A DNA stretch of 64,000 nt from XYD2-FULL-39-9 sp964561035 (GCA_964561035.1 CAZLNR010000002.1:58591-122590); one strand, 5' to 3'; shown: positions 9,367 through 18,162, numbered from the stretch's first letter. Notes: a model not told the origin generated them from the sequence alone. Made by a program: numbers and translations.

Positions 9367-9780
9367 ATGCCTACTAAGCATTCGGTGATTGTTAAATTGT
9401 TTTTAGTTTTAGTACCCGTTTTTATTTTTGGATGTTTTGCCCTGGGTCTATTGGCTTGGAAATGGACTGGACGATTTTATGTACCAGATAGTTTTCTTGA
9501 AAGTAACGAAATGAAGGGGTTGTCGGAAAGATATTTTACACCGATGTGGAGAATAAAATTATTTAAAACCTTATTTAGCGCTCGATTTCCTAATCATCGT
9601 CCGCTTCCCTTAATCAAGGGGGATTTGGTAGCGTTTAAGTATCCATATAAACGAGAAATTAGATTTGCACGCATACTTACTATTGATAAAGATGGTTGGT
9701 ATGATGCAAAGATTTTAAATCAGGACGAAACAGTTTCATTTGGACGCATTCAATTAGATTGGGTAATTGCGGTTGATTAA
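9367..9780 (+). CDS. Small membrane-anchored protein with a faint signal-peptidase-like beta domain
   Basis: 137 residues. One N-terminal membrane helix (residues 8-30) is followed by a short linker and a beta-rich tail: LIKGDLVAFKYP, FARILTIDKDGWYDAKIL, SFGRIQLDWVIAVD. The GDLVAFKYP strand and the following layout recall the S26/S24 signal-peptidase fold. There is no Ser-Met catalytic motif or Lys base that I can see, so if related it would be inactive. It starts 5 bases after pheT and is likely co-transcribed. Function unknown. Confidence 0.65.
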   Translation: MPTKHSVIVKLFLVLVPVFIFGCFALGLLAWKWTGRFYVPDSFLESNEMKGLSERYFTPMWRIKLFKTLFSARFPNHRPLPLIKGDLVAFKYPYKREIRFARILTIDKDGWYDAKILNQDETVSFGRIQLDWVIAVD

Positions 9781-9798
9781 TTATATTGAAAAATTTTC

Positions 9799-9827
9799 TT
9801 GACACTGCTTTTTGCGCGTGAGATAAT
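9799..9827 (+). promoter_or_regulatory. Sigma70-type promoter for the 128-residue membrane protein
   Basis: TTGACA (9799-9804), a 17-base spacer, then GATAAT (9822-9827). The predicted start lies near 9834, leaving a leader of about 100 bases before the ATG at 9937. The leader contains GGCGAAGCC-type short hairpins and the inverted repeat described next. Confidence 0.75.
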
Positions 9828-9895
9828 ATACTCATAAATATTAATTTTAACGGAGGGAATATAGGGGCGAAGCCGCATAGATTCTCATTCGTTCG

Positions 9896-9919
9896 GAATT
9901 AATTAAGATTAATTAATTC
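9896..9919. repeat. 11-bp perfect inverted repeat in a leader
   Basis: GAATTAATTAA, two bases, TTAATTAATTC. It is flanked by two imperfect copies of an ATTCTC..TTCG-GAAT segment (about 9881-9900 and 9915-9935), so the leader of the 128-residue protein gene has both direct and inverted repetition. An AT-rich operator or a short RNA hairpin are both possible; the two-base loop is poor for RNA. Confidence 0.5.
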
Positions 9920-9936
9920 TCTCACTCATTTCGAAT

Positions 9937-10323
9937 ATGATAGAATCTTCAAAAGATATTTTATATCTCGTCATCGCATTCTGTGTTTTGTGGGTAACAG
10001 TTTTTCTGTGCTGGATGCTGTATTATGTAATGAAAATTTTAAAAAACGCTAGCCAAATCATAGAAGAATTTCGTTCGCGGCTGCAGGTACTTACCGAGGC
10101 GATAGATTATTTACGAGGCAAGGTAGAAACTATTCACGGGCTATTGAGCGTGGCAAGCGGTGGAGTGGCTGGGGCGGTAAAAAGCATGGTAGCCAGTAAA
10201 GCCAAAGAGTGGATGAATACCGGATCTCAACGAGCCAGCAAAGCGGCCAAAGAAGCGGTAGATAAAGCCGTAGAAGCTACCGCTAAAAAGATGAAAAAAA
10301 CTGCGCGTAATATTCAAAAATAA
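9937..10323 (+). CDS. Small membrane protein with basic Ala/Lys-rich tail
   Basis: 128 residues. One N-terminal membrane helix (about 9-32), then an amphipathic helix (LKNASQIIEEFRSRLQVL), a Gly-rich stretch (VASGGVAGAVKSMV) and a Lys/Ala-rich helical tail (about 85-128). The layout is like DUF948-type and other small CPR membrane-tail proteins, but I cannot name a family. It is a single-gene unit: a promoter at 9799-9827 and a terminator at 10336-10357. The basic tail might contact nucleic acid or phospholipid; this is inference. Confidence 0.7.
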   Translation: MIESSKDILYLVIAFCVLWVTVFLCWMLYYVMKILKNASQIIEEFRSRLQVLTEAIDYLRGKVETIHGLLSVASGGVAGAVKSMVASKAKEWMNTGSQRASKAAKEAVDKAVEATAKKMKKTARNIQK

Positions 10324-10335
10324 TACCTAAAAAAT

Positions 10336-10357
10336 CCCGATATCATCGGGGTTTTTT
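10336..10357 (+). terminator. Rho-independent terminator
   Basis: CCCGAT, loop ATC, ATCGGG, then a G and six T. A run of A before the stem makes it work on either strand, but only the rightward gene ends here. Confidence 0.85.
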
Positions 10358-10405
10358 AATCGTTGATTTTGTTTTTGCTTTCAGGTAAGATACGCGCACA
10401 GATAT

Positions 10406-13400
10406 ATGTCAGAATTTGTCCATCTCCATGTTCATAGCCACTATTCATTGCTTGACGCTCTTCCTAAAGTAGATGAGCTTGTTAGTCATGCCAAAAAAAA
10501 TGGCTATACCGCTTTGGCGCTTACCGATCATGGCAGCATGTACGGTATTATTGAATTCTATGAAGCGTGTCAAAAAGAGGGTATAAAACCAATCATTGGA
10601 TTTGAAGCGTATGTATCATCTGGCAGTCATGCCGAAAAGCATGCGGAAGAAAAAGTTTTTCATTTAGTTTTGCTGGCAATTGATAATACCGGTTATAAAA
10701 ATTTAATGAAATTAGTCTCGATTGCTCAGTTGGAGGGTTTGCGTGATAAGCCGCGCTTAGATAAAGAATTATTAAAACAATATCACGAAGGCATTGTAGC
10801 ATTATCCGGCTGTGCTGAAGGCGAGGTGCCATGGGTTTTGCGCAAAGAAGACAATATTGAAAAAGCAAAACAGGTTGCTCTTGAATATCGCGACATATTT
10901 GGCGAGAATAATTTTTATTTAGAATTGCTTGATTTGCCCGCATTAGAAGGCCAGATGGATGCCAATACCAAGCTTATACAGGTGTCAAAAGAAACAGGTA
11001 TTCCGCTTGTAGTAACACGCGATGCGCACTATCTAAAACCAGATGATGCCGAAGCGCAAGATGTTCTCACCTGTATTCGCGACGGTCGTACGCTTGATGA
11101 TGACAGTCGTCCTACTATGAACGGAGTTGATTATTCGCTTGCTCCGGCCAAAGAAATTGTGAGCCGGTTTAAACATATTCCCGAAGCGCTTGCTAATACA
11201 GTTGCCATTGCGGAGCGCGCGTCGGTTACTATTGATCTTAATAAATGGCATTTTCCAGACTTGGATATTCCTGATGGCAAAACAGCCGATCAGTATTTGC
11301 GCGAACAAGTATATGAAAAACTGCCTCAGAGGATACCAGTTACCGAAGAGGTGAAAAAGCGCGTAGATTATGAGTTGGATATTATTGCTAAAAAAGGATA
11401 TTCCCCGTACTTTTTAACCGTTGCCGACTATATTGGATATGCGCGCGAGCATGGCATTATGGTTACAACCCGCGGTTCGGCAGCCGGATCGGTTGTATCG
11501 TTTGCTATGGGTATTGTGATGGATAATCCGTTATATTTTAAATTGCCGTTTGAGCGTTTCTTGAATCCGTTTCGTCCTAGCCCGCCCGATATTGACGGTG
11601 ACTTTGCCGATGATAAGCGTGATGAGATGATTGCGTATGTAACAAAAAAATACGGCATAGATAAAGTCGCGCAGATTATTACGTTTGGTACGATGATGGC
11701 GCGCGGCGCGATTCGCGATGTGGGCCGAGCGCTTGGTTATTCGTATTCTTTTTGCGACCAGGTAGCAAAAATGATTCCGTTTGGCGCGCAAGGGTTTCAG
11801 ATGACTTTGGATAAAGCGTTGGATTTGGAACCGGAACTTAAAAAATTATACGATAAAAATCCGGAAGCAAAACGGTTATTGGATTTGGCTAGAAAAGTAG
11901 AAGGTTGTGCGCGCCATACGTCTATTCATGCCGCTGGCGTGGTTATTTCTCCAACACCGTTAACCGATTTTACTCCAGTGCAGCTTGAAGTTGGCGGGGA
12001 AAAATTGGTAACTCAATACGAGATGCATTCTGTTGAAGCTGCAGGTGTGTTAAAAATGGACTTTTTGGGTATTCGCAACTTATCTATTTTAGGAAACGCG
12101 ATTGAGATTATTGAAAAAACCACGAAGCAAAAAGTAAATGTATATAATCTGTATCCGTGGAATGATAAAAAAACATACGACATGCTGGCGCGCGGAGAAA
12201 CGGTGGGCGTGTTCCAGCTGTCCAGTTCAGGTATGACCCGGTATTTAAAAGAATTAAAACCCGCATCTATCTTTGATATCATGGCGATGGTGGCGCTGTT
12301 TCGCCCTGGTCCTATGGATTCTATCCCGAGCTATATTCAGCGTAAAAATAATCCCGATTTGGTGGAGTATGAAGATCCGCGTATGAAAGACTATCTGGAT
12401 CAGTCGCTGGGTTTGATTGTGTATCAGGATGACGTGCTCTTAACCGCAATCAATTTGGCCGGGTATAACTGGGAAGAGGCCGACAAATTCCGCAAAGCCA
12501 TGGGTAAAAAAATTCCGGAAGAAATGGCAAAACAAAAAGAGAAATTTTATAAAGGCGCCAAAGAATTTGGCAAATTATCGCAAGAAAAAATAGATAAGCT
12601 TTGGGAGCGTATTGAGCCGTTTGCCGCCTATGGTTTTAACAAAGCGCATGCGGCCAGTTATGCGGTGGTGGCGTATCAAACAGCATACCTCAAAGCAAAT
12701 TTCCCGGTTCAATACATGACCGCTATTTTGATTGCGGAAAGCGGCGATGTAGATAAAGTGCCGGAAATCATTCATGAATGCGAGCGCATGAATGTGCATG
12801 TGCTGCCGCCAGATATTAATGAGAGTTTTAAAAATTTTGCCATGATTACCGATCCGGTTTCAGGCGAAAGCCATATTCGGTTTGGTTTAAACGGTATTAA
12901 AAACTTGGGAGAAAATATTGCCGAGGCAATTTATCGCGAACGCAAAGCAAACGGGCGGTATGCGGATTTGCGTGATTTTTTAACACGCGTCAAAGATAAA
13001 GATTTAAATAAAAAATCAGTAGAGAGCTTGGCTAAATGCGGCGCGTTGGATGGGTTTGGCATAGATCGCGGCGTACTGCTAGGCAACATTGAAAATATTT
13101 TAGCGTTTGTAAAACAAACTCGCGAGCAAAATGCAACTACACAGCATTCATTGTTTTCCGGTACGAGCATAGACATGTCGTCTAAATTAAAATTAGAAGA
13201 TAAGCCTGCGGCCACTGAAGCGGAAAAATTAACATGGGAAAAAGAACTGCTCGGTTTGTATGTTACGTCGCATCCGTTTAAGAAATATCAAGATGCTATG
13301 GGTAGCGCGCTTGTGCCTCTCAAAGATTTATCCGGCCAAGCGCGCAGCCAGTGGGTGGTGGTGGGTGGTGTGCTTGATTCCACAAAAAAGAAAATTACGC

Positions 13401-13882
13401 GCAGCGGTAAAGCTATGATGTTTGCCAAGCTGCTAGACACAACCGGCAATTTGGAGTTGTTAGTATTTCCAAAAACATACGAAACCACCAAAGATATCTG
13501 GGTGGAAGGAAGGCCGGTGTGCGTGATTGGTAAAACATCCGAAGAAGAAGGCGATGATAAATTATTCGTAGAAAAAGCCTACGTGCTCACGCCGGAAAAT
13601 GTTGGCACGCTGGCTGGGCAGCTTTCAGCTGGAAAAAGTTATACGCAGAAACCGGCCGAATCAGCTCCGATACCTGATAATTATTTTGTAATCCGCGCCA
13701 CAGCCGATCAGGTAAAAAGCCAGGGAGAAGCGCTTAAAAATATTTTGCGAAAATATCCGGGTGATGCGCCGGTGTTGTTGTCTGTGGGAGATAAAAATAT
13801 AAAAACCGCTTTTTTGGTGGCGGTCAGTGAAAATCTTAAAGCAGAAATTTTGGCGCTTATTCCCGGTTCTGTAGAAAATTAG
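10406..13882 (+). CDS. dnaE: DNA polymerase III alpha subunit (DnaE)
   Basis: 1158 residues, normal for DnaE1/DnaE3-type replicative polymerases. The N-terminal PHP domain starts HLHVHSHYSLLDA. The polymerase core has the catalytic aspartates in PDIDGDF (Asp395, Asp397) and KMDFLG (Asp552). Helix-hairpin-helix and an OB-fold domain (about 980-1060, VVVGGVLDSTKKK) follow. It catalyses chromosomal strand synthesis with the sliding clamp and clamp loader, which are not in this window. Several PHP metal ligands are retained, so intrinsic proofreading is possible. The gene ends one base from the convergent tsaD stop. Confidence 0.97.
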   Translation: MSEFVHLHVHSHYSLLDALPKVDELVSHAKKNGYTALALTDHGSMYGIIEFYEACQKEGIKPIIGFEAYVSSGSHAEKHAEEKVFHLVLLAIDNTGYKNLMKLVSIAQLEGLRDKPRLDKELLKQYHEGIVALSGCAEGEVPWVLRKEDNIEKAKQVALEYRDIFGENNFYLELLDLPALEGQMDANTKLIQVSKETGIPLVVTRDAHYLKPDDAEAQDVLTCIRDGRTLDDDSRPTMNGVDYSLAPAKEIVSRFKHIPEALANTVAIAERASVTIDLNKWHFPDLDIPDGKTADQYLREQVYEKLPQRIPVTEEVKKRVDYELDIIAKKGYSPYFLTVADYIGYAREHGIMVTTRGSAAGSVVSFAMGIVMDNPLYFKLPFERFLNPFRPSPPDIDGDFADDKRDEMIAYVTKKYGIDKVAQIITFGTMMARGAIRDVGRALGYSYSFCDQVAKMIPFGAQGFQMTLDKALDLEPELKKLYDKNPEAKRLLDLARKVEGCARHTSIHAAGVVISPTPLTDFTPVQLEVGGEKLVTQYEMHSVEAAGVLKMDFLGIRNLSILGNAIEIIEKTTKQKVNVYNLYPWNDKKTYDMLARGETVGVFQLSSSGMTRYLKELKPASIFDIMAMVALFRPGPMDSIPSYIQRKNNPDLVEYEDPRMKDYLDQSLGLIVYQDDVLLTAINLAGYNWEEADKFRKAMGKKIPEEMAKQKEKFYKGAKEFGKLSQEKIDKLWERIEPFAAYGFNKAHAASYAVVAYQTAYLKANFPVQYMTAILIAESGDVDKVPEIIHECERMNVHVLPPDINESFKNFAMITDPVSGESHIRFGLNGIKNLGENIAEAIYRERKANGRYADLRDFLTRVKDKDLNKKSVESLAKCGALDGFGIDRGVLLGNIENILAFVKQTREQNATTQHSLFSGTSIDMSSKLKLEDKPAATEAEKLTWEKELLGLYVTSHPFKKYQDAMGSALVPLKDLSGQARSQWVVVGGVLDSTKKKITRSGKAMMFAKLLDTTGNLELLVFPKTYETTKDIWVEGRPVCVIGKTSEEEGDDKLFVEKAYVLTPENVGTLAGQLSAGKSYTQKPAESAPIPDNYFVIRATADQVKSQGEALKNILRKYPGDAPVLLSVGDKNIKTAFLVAVSENLKAEILALIPGSVEN

Positions 13883-13883
13883 T

Positions 13884-14909
13884 TTAGGCAGCCAGGCGCC
13901 AGTTTGGATCGGCCGTTATTTTTTTCCAAGAAGTAAATTCTTTTTTGCGAGCATGGTGGTATCCGGCCGCAGCAATCATCGCGCCGTTATCCATAGCATA
14001 CTTAAATTCCGGAATTTGAAAATCAGTGTCTGGCATTTTTTTGGTTATTTCCGCCTGTAGAGATTCGCGCAGTTTTTTATTGGCGCTTACACCGCCGCCC
14101 AAAATAATCGTTTTTGGCTTGTATTGCGCTGCAGCTTTCATGGTTTTATGCACCAGCACATCAATAATTGCCTGTTCAAAACTGGCGCAAAAATCATTTT
14201 GGTTGTATGTCGGGTTGTCGCGCAGCCAATACAGAGCAGAAGTTTTTAATCCTGAAAAACTAAAATTATAATCACCGCTGTCTATCATCGGCCGTGGAAA
14301 ATGAATGGCCTGTGTGTTGCCGGTTATTGCCAATTTAGAAATTTGCGGACCGCCAGGGTAGGGAAGGCCAATCAGTTTTGCGCCTTTGTCAAAGCATTCG
14401 CCGGCTGCGTCGTCTTTGGTCGCGCCCAGCAGTTTGTATGCGCCATGTTTTTTCATGAGCACCAGTTCGGTATGCCCGCCGCTTACAATTAAACATAAGG
14501 CAGGGAATTGTATCTGTTTTTTTTGTGTTTTATCTGTATCTGCTCCAATAATTTGAGTTGAGTAAATATGCCCTTCCAAATGATTGGTAGAAATAAGCGG
14601 AATTTTACGAATATACGACAAAGTTCGCGCTGCTTCCACGCCCACCAAAAGACCGGTAATAAGTCCGGGGCCGGAAGTAACGGCTATGGCTTTTGGTTTT
14701 GGCTGTCCTTCCAACACCGCTTCAATAAGCGGTACAATTTTTTCCGCGTGCATGCGGCCGGCAATTTCGGGTACTACGCCGCCGTATTTTTTGTGTATAT
14801 CAATCTGGGAAGCGGTTTTTTCCGATATAACAAAAAATCCCTTTTCTGAGCAGTTTAAAAGGGCAACGGACGTGTCATCGCATGATGATTCAATGCCAAG
14901 AATTAACAT
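13884..14909 (-). CDS. tsaD: tRNA N6-adenosine threonylcarbamoyltransferase TsaD
   Basis: 341 residues. ASKHA-fold signatures: GIESSCDDTSVALL at the N-terminus, the metal-ligand histidines in GRMHAEKIVP and NHLEGHIYS, VSGGHTEL, and the late LGGGVSANKKLRE and MDNGAMIA. It transfers the threonylcarbamoyl group to A37 of ANN-decoding tRNAs. The partner tsaC, which makes threonylcarbamoyl-AMP, is at 58931-59536. The leftward start is 10 bases from tRNA-Met; the two are divergent in neither sense but both read leftward, so tRNA-Met may lie just upstream in the same transcript. Confidence 0.97.
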   Translation of the reverse strand: MLILGIESSCDDTSVALLNCSEKGFFVISEKTASQIDIHKKYGGVVPEIAGRMHAEKIVPLIEAVLEGQPKPKAIAVTSGPGLITGLLVGVEAARTLSYIRKIPLISTNHLEGHIYSTQIIGADTDKTQKKQIQFPALCLIVSGGHTELVLMKKHGAYKLLGATKDDAAGECFDKGAKLIGLPYPGGPQISKLAITGNTQAIHFPRPMIDSGDYNFSFSGLKTSALYWLRDNPTYNQNDFCASFEQAIIDVLVHKTMKAAAQYKPKTIILGGGVSANKKLRESLQAEITKKMPDTDFQIPEFKYAMDNGAMIAAAGYHHARKKEFTSWKKITADPNWRLAA

Positions 14910-14918
14910 ATATTATCG

Positions 14919-14992
14919 TGTCAGGGGGGAGATTCGAACTCCCGACCTTAGGGTTATGAATCCTACGCTCTCACCAGCTGAGCTACCCTGAC
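14919..14992 (-). tRNA. tRNA-Met (CAT), elongator type
   Basis: A 74-base cloverleaf on the minus strand: acceptor GTCAGGG/CCCTGAC, D stem GCTC/GAGC, anticodon loop TTCATAA, T arm GGGAG-TTCGAAT-CTCCC. The G1-C72 pair and the D-loop argue against the initiator. The anticodon stem has one A-C mismatch at 31-39. CAT anticodons can also be lysidine-modified Ile2; similarity of the variable and anticodon-stem region to elongator Met favours Met. CCA is not encoded. Confidence 0.9.
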
Positions 14993-15097
14993 GTACATAT
15001 AACAGTAGTGCTAATAATACTGGAAATGACGGGTAAAGTCAATATATTGACTTTTGCTTTTATTTATAGTAAACTATTTTTGCTAGTTAGACAAAAA

Positions 15098-15169
15098 GGC
15101 CTCATCGTCTAGTGGCTAGGACACCACGCTTTCAATGTGGTAACACGGGTTCGATTCCCGTTGGGGCTA
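15098..15169 (+). tRNA. tRNA-Glu (TTC)
   Basis: A 72-base cloverleaf: acceptor GGCCTCA pairing with TGGGGCT (wobbles at 1-72 and 5-68), D arm GTCT/GGAC, anticodon loop CTTTCAA with TTC, T arm ACGGG-TTCGATT-CCCGT. CCA is not encoded; CTACGACGG follows. The 3' end is the left edge of the accessory island and the likely attachment site for integrated elements. Confidence 0.93.
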
Positions 15170-15177
15170 CGACGGCC

Positions 15178-15203
15178 AACACCATCATGTAAATGATGGT
15201 GTT
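15178..15203 (+). terminator. Terminator hairpin after tRNA-Glu
   Basis: AACACCATCAT, loop GTAA, ATGATGGTGTT, then T-rich. A near copy of this hairpin and of the 35 bases after it recurs at 21372-21433. Confidence 0.85.
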
Positions 15204-15240
15204 TTGGTCTAAGGTTACAGACGTAACTGAGTTTGCCAGT

Positions 15241-15515
15241 ATACTTTTTTCTTTTTTAAGGCTATTTTGTATTTTTGTTCTTTTCTTCTCTTTGTTGACA
15301 CATGTATACGCGGTTTGCCACTTCCGTTGGTTTTAAGTCAAAAATAGTTCAGGGCGTAAACGGATCCTAAACTGACGTATAAAATTAGTTGCCTATTTCG
15401 CAATGGGTAATGATGTGTTTAGGTGTAGGCAGTCGTTATACGTCAGCTTTGGCAGTGATTATGGCTGAGTAACCTCAGAGGCAGAGTTGTTTCTTCTCGC
15501 TAAGATAGCAAAGGT
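15241..15515. other. Gene-free stretch with a long inverted repeat and a second GTTTGCCA core
   Basis: No convincing ORF. It contains GTTTGCCAC at 15313-15321, the same core as the island repeats, and a long imperfect hairpin: CTGACGTATAA (15372-15382) pairs perfectly with TTATACGTCAG (15436-15446), and inside it GCCTA (15391-15395) pairs with TAGGC (15426-15430). The layout (outer arms, short inner arms, 30-base loop) is reminiscent of a recombination site or a structured RNA. No promoter was recognised immediately upstream. Confidence 0.5.
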
Positions 15516-16715
15516 TTAGTCAGCAGGAGGAGTAAATTTACCATTTTTAAACAAAGGCGCCTCTTCAAAGCCAAAAGATTGCCATATTCTGTCAGCAAGG
15601 AATTTGCTAATTTTGTCTGGGTCAATGACATCAAATGAAAACAATCCTAATTCTAAAGAATCGCCAGGATAATTGTTGCGATAGTACAAACTATGTAAGC
15701 CGTTGTAGTGGTGTTTTAATAATGGGAACTCCGAGATTTTATAGAGGCCTACGCTTATAGAATATTGGCCTGTATAATTTATATGGTTACTAATCTCTTT
15801 CAATTTTTGCAAAAAACTATATATGTATTCAATTACAGCTAAGGGATATAAAAACTTTGTCTCTATAGAAACACCATTTTCATTAATGTTTTCTGTCCTA
15901 GTAAGCTCTCTTCTGATAACTGCTTCTAAATATCCATTACGATGTAGCTCTAATTTTCTAAAATCTGGCTCACCTCCTACCTTAAGACCATAGAAACTTG
16001 GTTCTACTGGAAGTGAGGAAGAAAATTTTAGCGTCCAACCGTGCACCCGTCCATTAGTTTGGTTCAGCATTTTTTCTCTCAGCTCTTGGTCTTTAATGTC
16101 AACAAATTCAGTTCTGGTATCAATTGGAACAGCTTTTAAAATCAAAGTTGCTTCGTTGCCAAGACTTTTTAGTATGAGCTGGTTTCTTTTGTCTAGGAAC
16201 CGCTCAGTATTTTCAGTGATATTGTAATTTTTTAAAAATTGATCCCTAACTTCTTCTACGGACATTTTAGATTTTTGTCGGTCGTGTCTGTTCCAAAATT
16301 GGTATAAGCCTTTATAGGTGATTAAATAGGGTGCCCGAAGGCTAGATGAAACATAGATAATGATAACAGTTCTCCCTTCTTTGTTTAGACAGTTAATTTT
16401 AAGGTCAGCAATTCTTGGTTCTACACTAGCCAAACATAAAGAGGTTATTCTATCACGTTCCGTTTCGGCATCATTTATAGTAGCAATTTCTTTTGCCGTA
16501 CCGTCAGTTTCTTCTCCAACACCTATGATAATGTAACCACCATAAGCATTTGCCATAGATGTAATATCTCGCAACATCTCTCTGCCACCTTCATCATCCC
16601 TGGTCCATGGCACCTGCTTGAATTCTAAGCTCTGGTTTTCTGTTGTTCGTTGTTGTACCAAAGCTTCAATGTCTTCAAATACAATCTCTTCAAACGGTTT
16701 ATTAAAAATACTCAT
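15516..16715 (-). CDS. AlbA_2/Schlafen-type putative nucleic-acid-binding protein
   Basis: 399 residues. The N-terminal 145 residues have the AlbA_2 (Schlafen AlbA-like) pattern: ENQSLEFKQV, then SMANAYGGYIIIGV, then VEPRIADLKINCL and the RAPYLITYKGLYQFWNRHDRQ-type region. The C-terminal 250 residues are unassigned and contain no membrane segment. Such proteins occur as regulators or defence and mobile-element genes; nucleic-acid binding is family knowledge, and nuclease activity has been shown only for some members. It is the last gene of the leftward island operon, 19 bases after the small membrane protein gene. Confidence 0.8.
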   Translation of the reverse strand: MSIFNKPFEEIVFEDIEALVQQRTTENQSLEFKQVPWTRDDEGGREMLRDITSMANAYGGYIIIGVGEETDGTAKEIATINDAETERDRITSLCLASVEPRIADLKINCLNKEGRTVIIIYVSSSLRAPYLITYKGLYQFWNRHDRQKSKMSVEEVRDQFLKNYNITENTERFLDKRNQLILKSLGNEATLILKAVPIDTRTEFVDIKDQELREKMLNQTNGRVHGWTLKFSSSLPVEPSFYGLKVGGEPDFRKLELHRNGYLEAVIRRELTRTENINENGVSIETKFLYPLAVIEYIYSFLQKLKEISNHINYTGQYSISVGLYKISEFPLLKHHYNGLHSLYYRNNYPGDSLELGLFSFDVIDPDKISKFLADRIWQSFGFEEAPLFKNGKFTPPAD

Positions 16716-16734
16716 ATTAGACTGTCTTTATTAA

Positions 16735-16950
16735 TTAATTTCCCCAATACCTCCTCCTTGACCTTTTTGCTTTATCCTCAAGATTAATTACGATGTTAAT
16801 TACCAAAAATATTACAGCCAGTATCATTATTGCTATGCCGATCGGGTAAATTATTTTTGTAAAATGTAAGAAGGCTCCCATGGCAAACAATACAGCTATT
16901 AAACCTTTAGCTTTAATGCCAAACCAGTGAAATGAGTATCTGTCATTCAT
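16735..16950 (-). CDS. Small membrane protein with two helices
   Basis: 71 residues with two hydrophobic helices (about 13-32 and 35-54) and a strongly basic end (KAKRSRRRYWGN). It lies 6 bases after the endolysin-like amidase gene and 19 bases before the AlbA_2 gene, in one operon. A membrane protein next to an amidase invites a holin comparison, but two helices and a basic tail are not enough to call it one. Confidence 0.65.
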   Translation of the reverse strand: MNDRYSFHWFGIKAKGLIAVLFAMGAFLHFTKIIYPIGIAIMILAVIFLVINIVINLEDKAKRSRRRYWGN

Positions 16951-16956
16951 AAATAA

Positions 16957-17784
16957 TTAAATTAAACTAACGCCGCCAGACCAAAAGTAATTTCCGTCTG
17001 TATCTTTATACCACGTAGCGATACCATTTACCATTTCACCATTATTAACACAGCCGATATATTTAAGAATTGTCCCTGCGGGGATAGATGTCTCGCTTAA
17101 TTTTGGAGCTTCCCGTGTCGGAGCGCCTACCCGAATAAATAAACCCATTGTTGTCTTGGCCGAACCAGATTTTTCAACAAAGTTATATTTTGGTTCGTTG
17201 CTTGTTTCAGGTGTTTTGTCTAGGCAGTTGTTGTACATTATGGCTACGTCTAGTAGTAACTGTTCATATGTTCTTCCGCTTGCTTCTAAGCCAGATTTTG
17301 GGTCTGTCCTGCGTCCAGAGTCTAAGATAAAATGTCCTACCACTGATTTGGTAGGATCAAGATTGAATTTATGGCAGAGATATGCCATAAGCCAAACATA
17401 TCTGTCATATGCTTCATCTGCATTAATTTTTTTACCATGACAGTATTCTATGCCAACTGCTGCGTCATTTGCGTTAAGGCTAAACAATTTATTATCTACC
17501 GGTGAATTGTAATGCACATGCCATGCTTTTTCTGGTTGTGCACTGCACAGTACTGGAATACACTCAATAATTTCTTTGTCGTCCACAAAAAAGTGTGCCG
17601 CAGCTTCTTCTATGTTGCACGTCTTTTCATAGTAGGCAGTGTTGCCAGCAGCCGTAGAATTTGGATTACCTGTATCATGGGCAACAATAAATTTTACTCC
17701 TGGCTTCATGGGTATTCCTGGTCTCCGCTTGGTTTTTGCAGTTAGTAGTTGAGTTTTTATAGGGTATTTTTGTTTGAATTCCAT
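16957..17784 (-). CDS. Endolysin-like N-acetylmuramoyl-L-alanine amidase (Amidase_2) with SH3-like tail
   Basis: 275 residues, no signal peptide. Amidase_2 domain, residues about 20-185: FIVAHDTGNPNSTA carries the first zinc His, KAWHVHYNS the middle region, GIEYCHG the core strand, and VGHFILDSGRRTDPKSG the last His and the catalytic acid/Lys region. Residues about 205-275 look like a bacterial SH3 domain (GLFIRVGAPTREAP, then TWYKDTDGNYFWSGGVSL). The arrangement matches phage lysins and CwlA/XlyA-like enzymes that cut the MurNAc-L-Ala bond. Lack of a signal peptide fits holin-dependent or lysis release. It is the second gene of the leftward operon, 17 bases after the DUF2188 gene. Confidence 0.85.
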   Translation of the reverse strand: MEFKQKYPIKTQLLTAKTKRRPGIPMKPGVKFIVAHDTGNPNSTAAGNTAYYEKTCNIEEAAAHFFVDDKEIIECIPVLCSAQPEKAWHVHYNSPVDNKLFSLNANDAAVGIEYCHGKKINADEAYDRYVWLMAYLCHKFNLDPTKSVVGHFILDSGRRTDPKSGLEASGRTYEQLLLDVAIMYNNCLDKTPETSNEPKYNFVEKSGSAKTTMGLFIRVGAPTREAPKLSETSIPAGTILKYIGCVNNGEMVNGIATWYKDTDGNYFWSGGVSLI

Positions 17785-17801
17785 ATTAGTTGTTAAATTG
17801 A

Positions 17802-18032
17802 TTAAAATTTGGTATCTTTGATGTTGCTCGGGTCATTTCCATAGGAGTCAGAGTCACGGATTTTTCCGTGCCGATCATGGATTACAACTTCCGCACCTTG
17901 GTTAATCGCTATGTCTCGTGCGATTTTTATCGCTTGACCTTGTGTGTCGGTATGTGCGGTATCTCTGGAATTTCCAGCTCCACGCACAGCCCAGCCTTCT
18001 TCTCTTTTAACTACATGTTGTTGCTTGCTCAT
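17802..18032 (-). CDS. DUF2188 domain protein
   Basis: 76 residues. The pattern VVKREEGWAVRGAGNSRDTAHTD, split here as GWAVRGAGNSRDT and QGQAIKIARDIAINQGAEVVIHDRHGKIR (given in parts: QAIKIARDIA, AEVVIHDRHGKIRDSDSYG), is that of the small DUF2188 proteins, whose molecular role is not known. It is the first gene of the leftward operon and is divergent from the XRE repressor gene across a 156-bp spacer that carries the repressor operator. Confidence 0.85.
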   Translation of the reverse strand: MSKQQHVVKREEGWAVRGAGNSRDTAHTDTQGQAIKIARDIAINQGAEVVIHDRHGKIRDSDSYGNDPSNIKDTKF

Positions 18033-18125
18033 AGTTATGTTTATTTAGCTTCGCTTTCTCTGGTGGCAGAGTCAGCAAAAATGATGATTAATTTAGTAGG
18101 GGATAGCATCTAGAGTACGCCCCAT

Positions 18126-18154
18126 TTGACTTTATGTAAATAACCAGTTACTAT
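18126..18154 (+). promoter_or_regulatory. Promoter of the XRE-ImmA operon
   Basis: TTGACT (18126-18131), 17-base spacer, TACTAT (18149-18154). The expected start, near 18161, abuts the palindromic operator at 18163-18177. Confidence 0.75.
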
Positions 18155-18162
18155 TACAAAAA

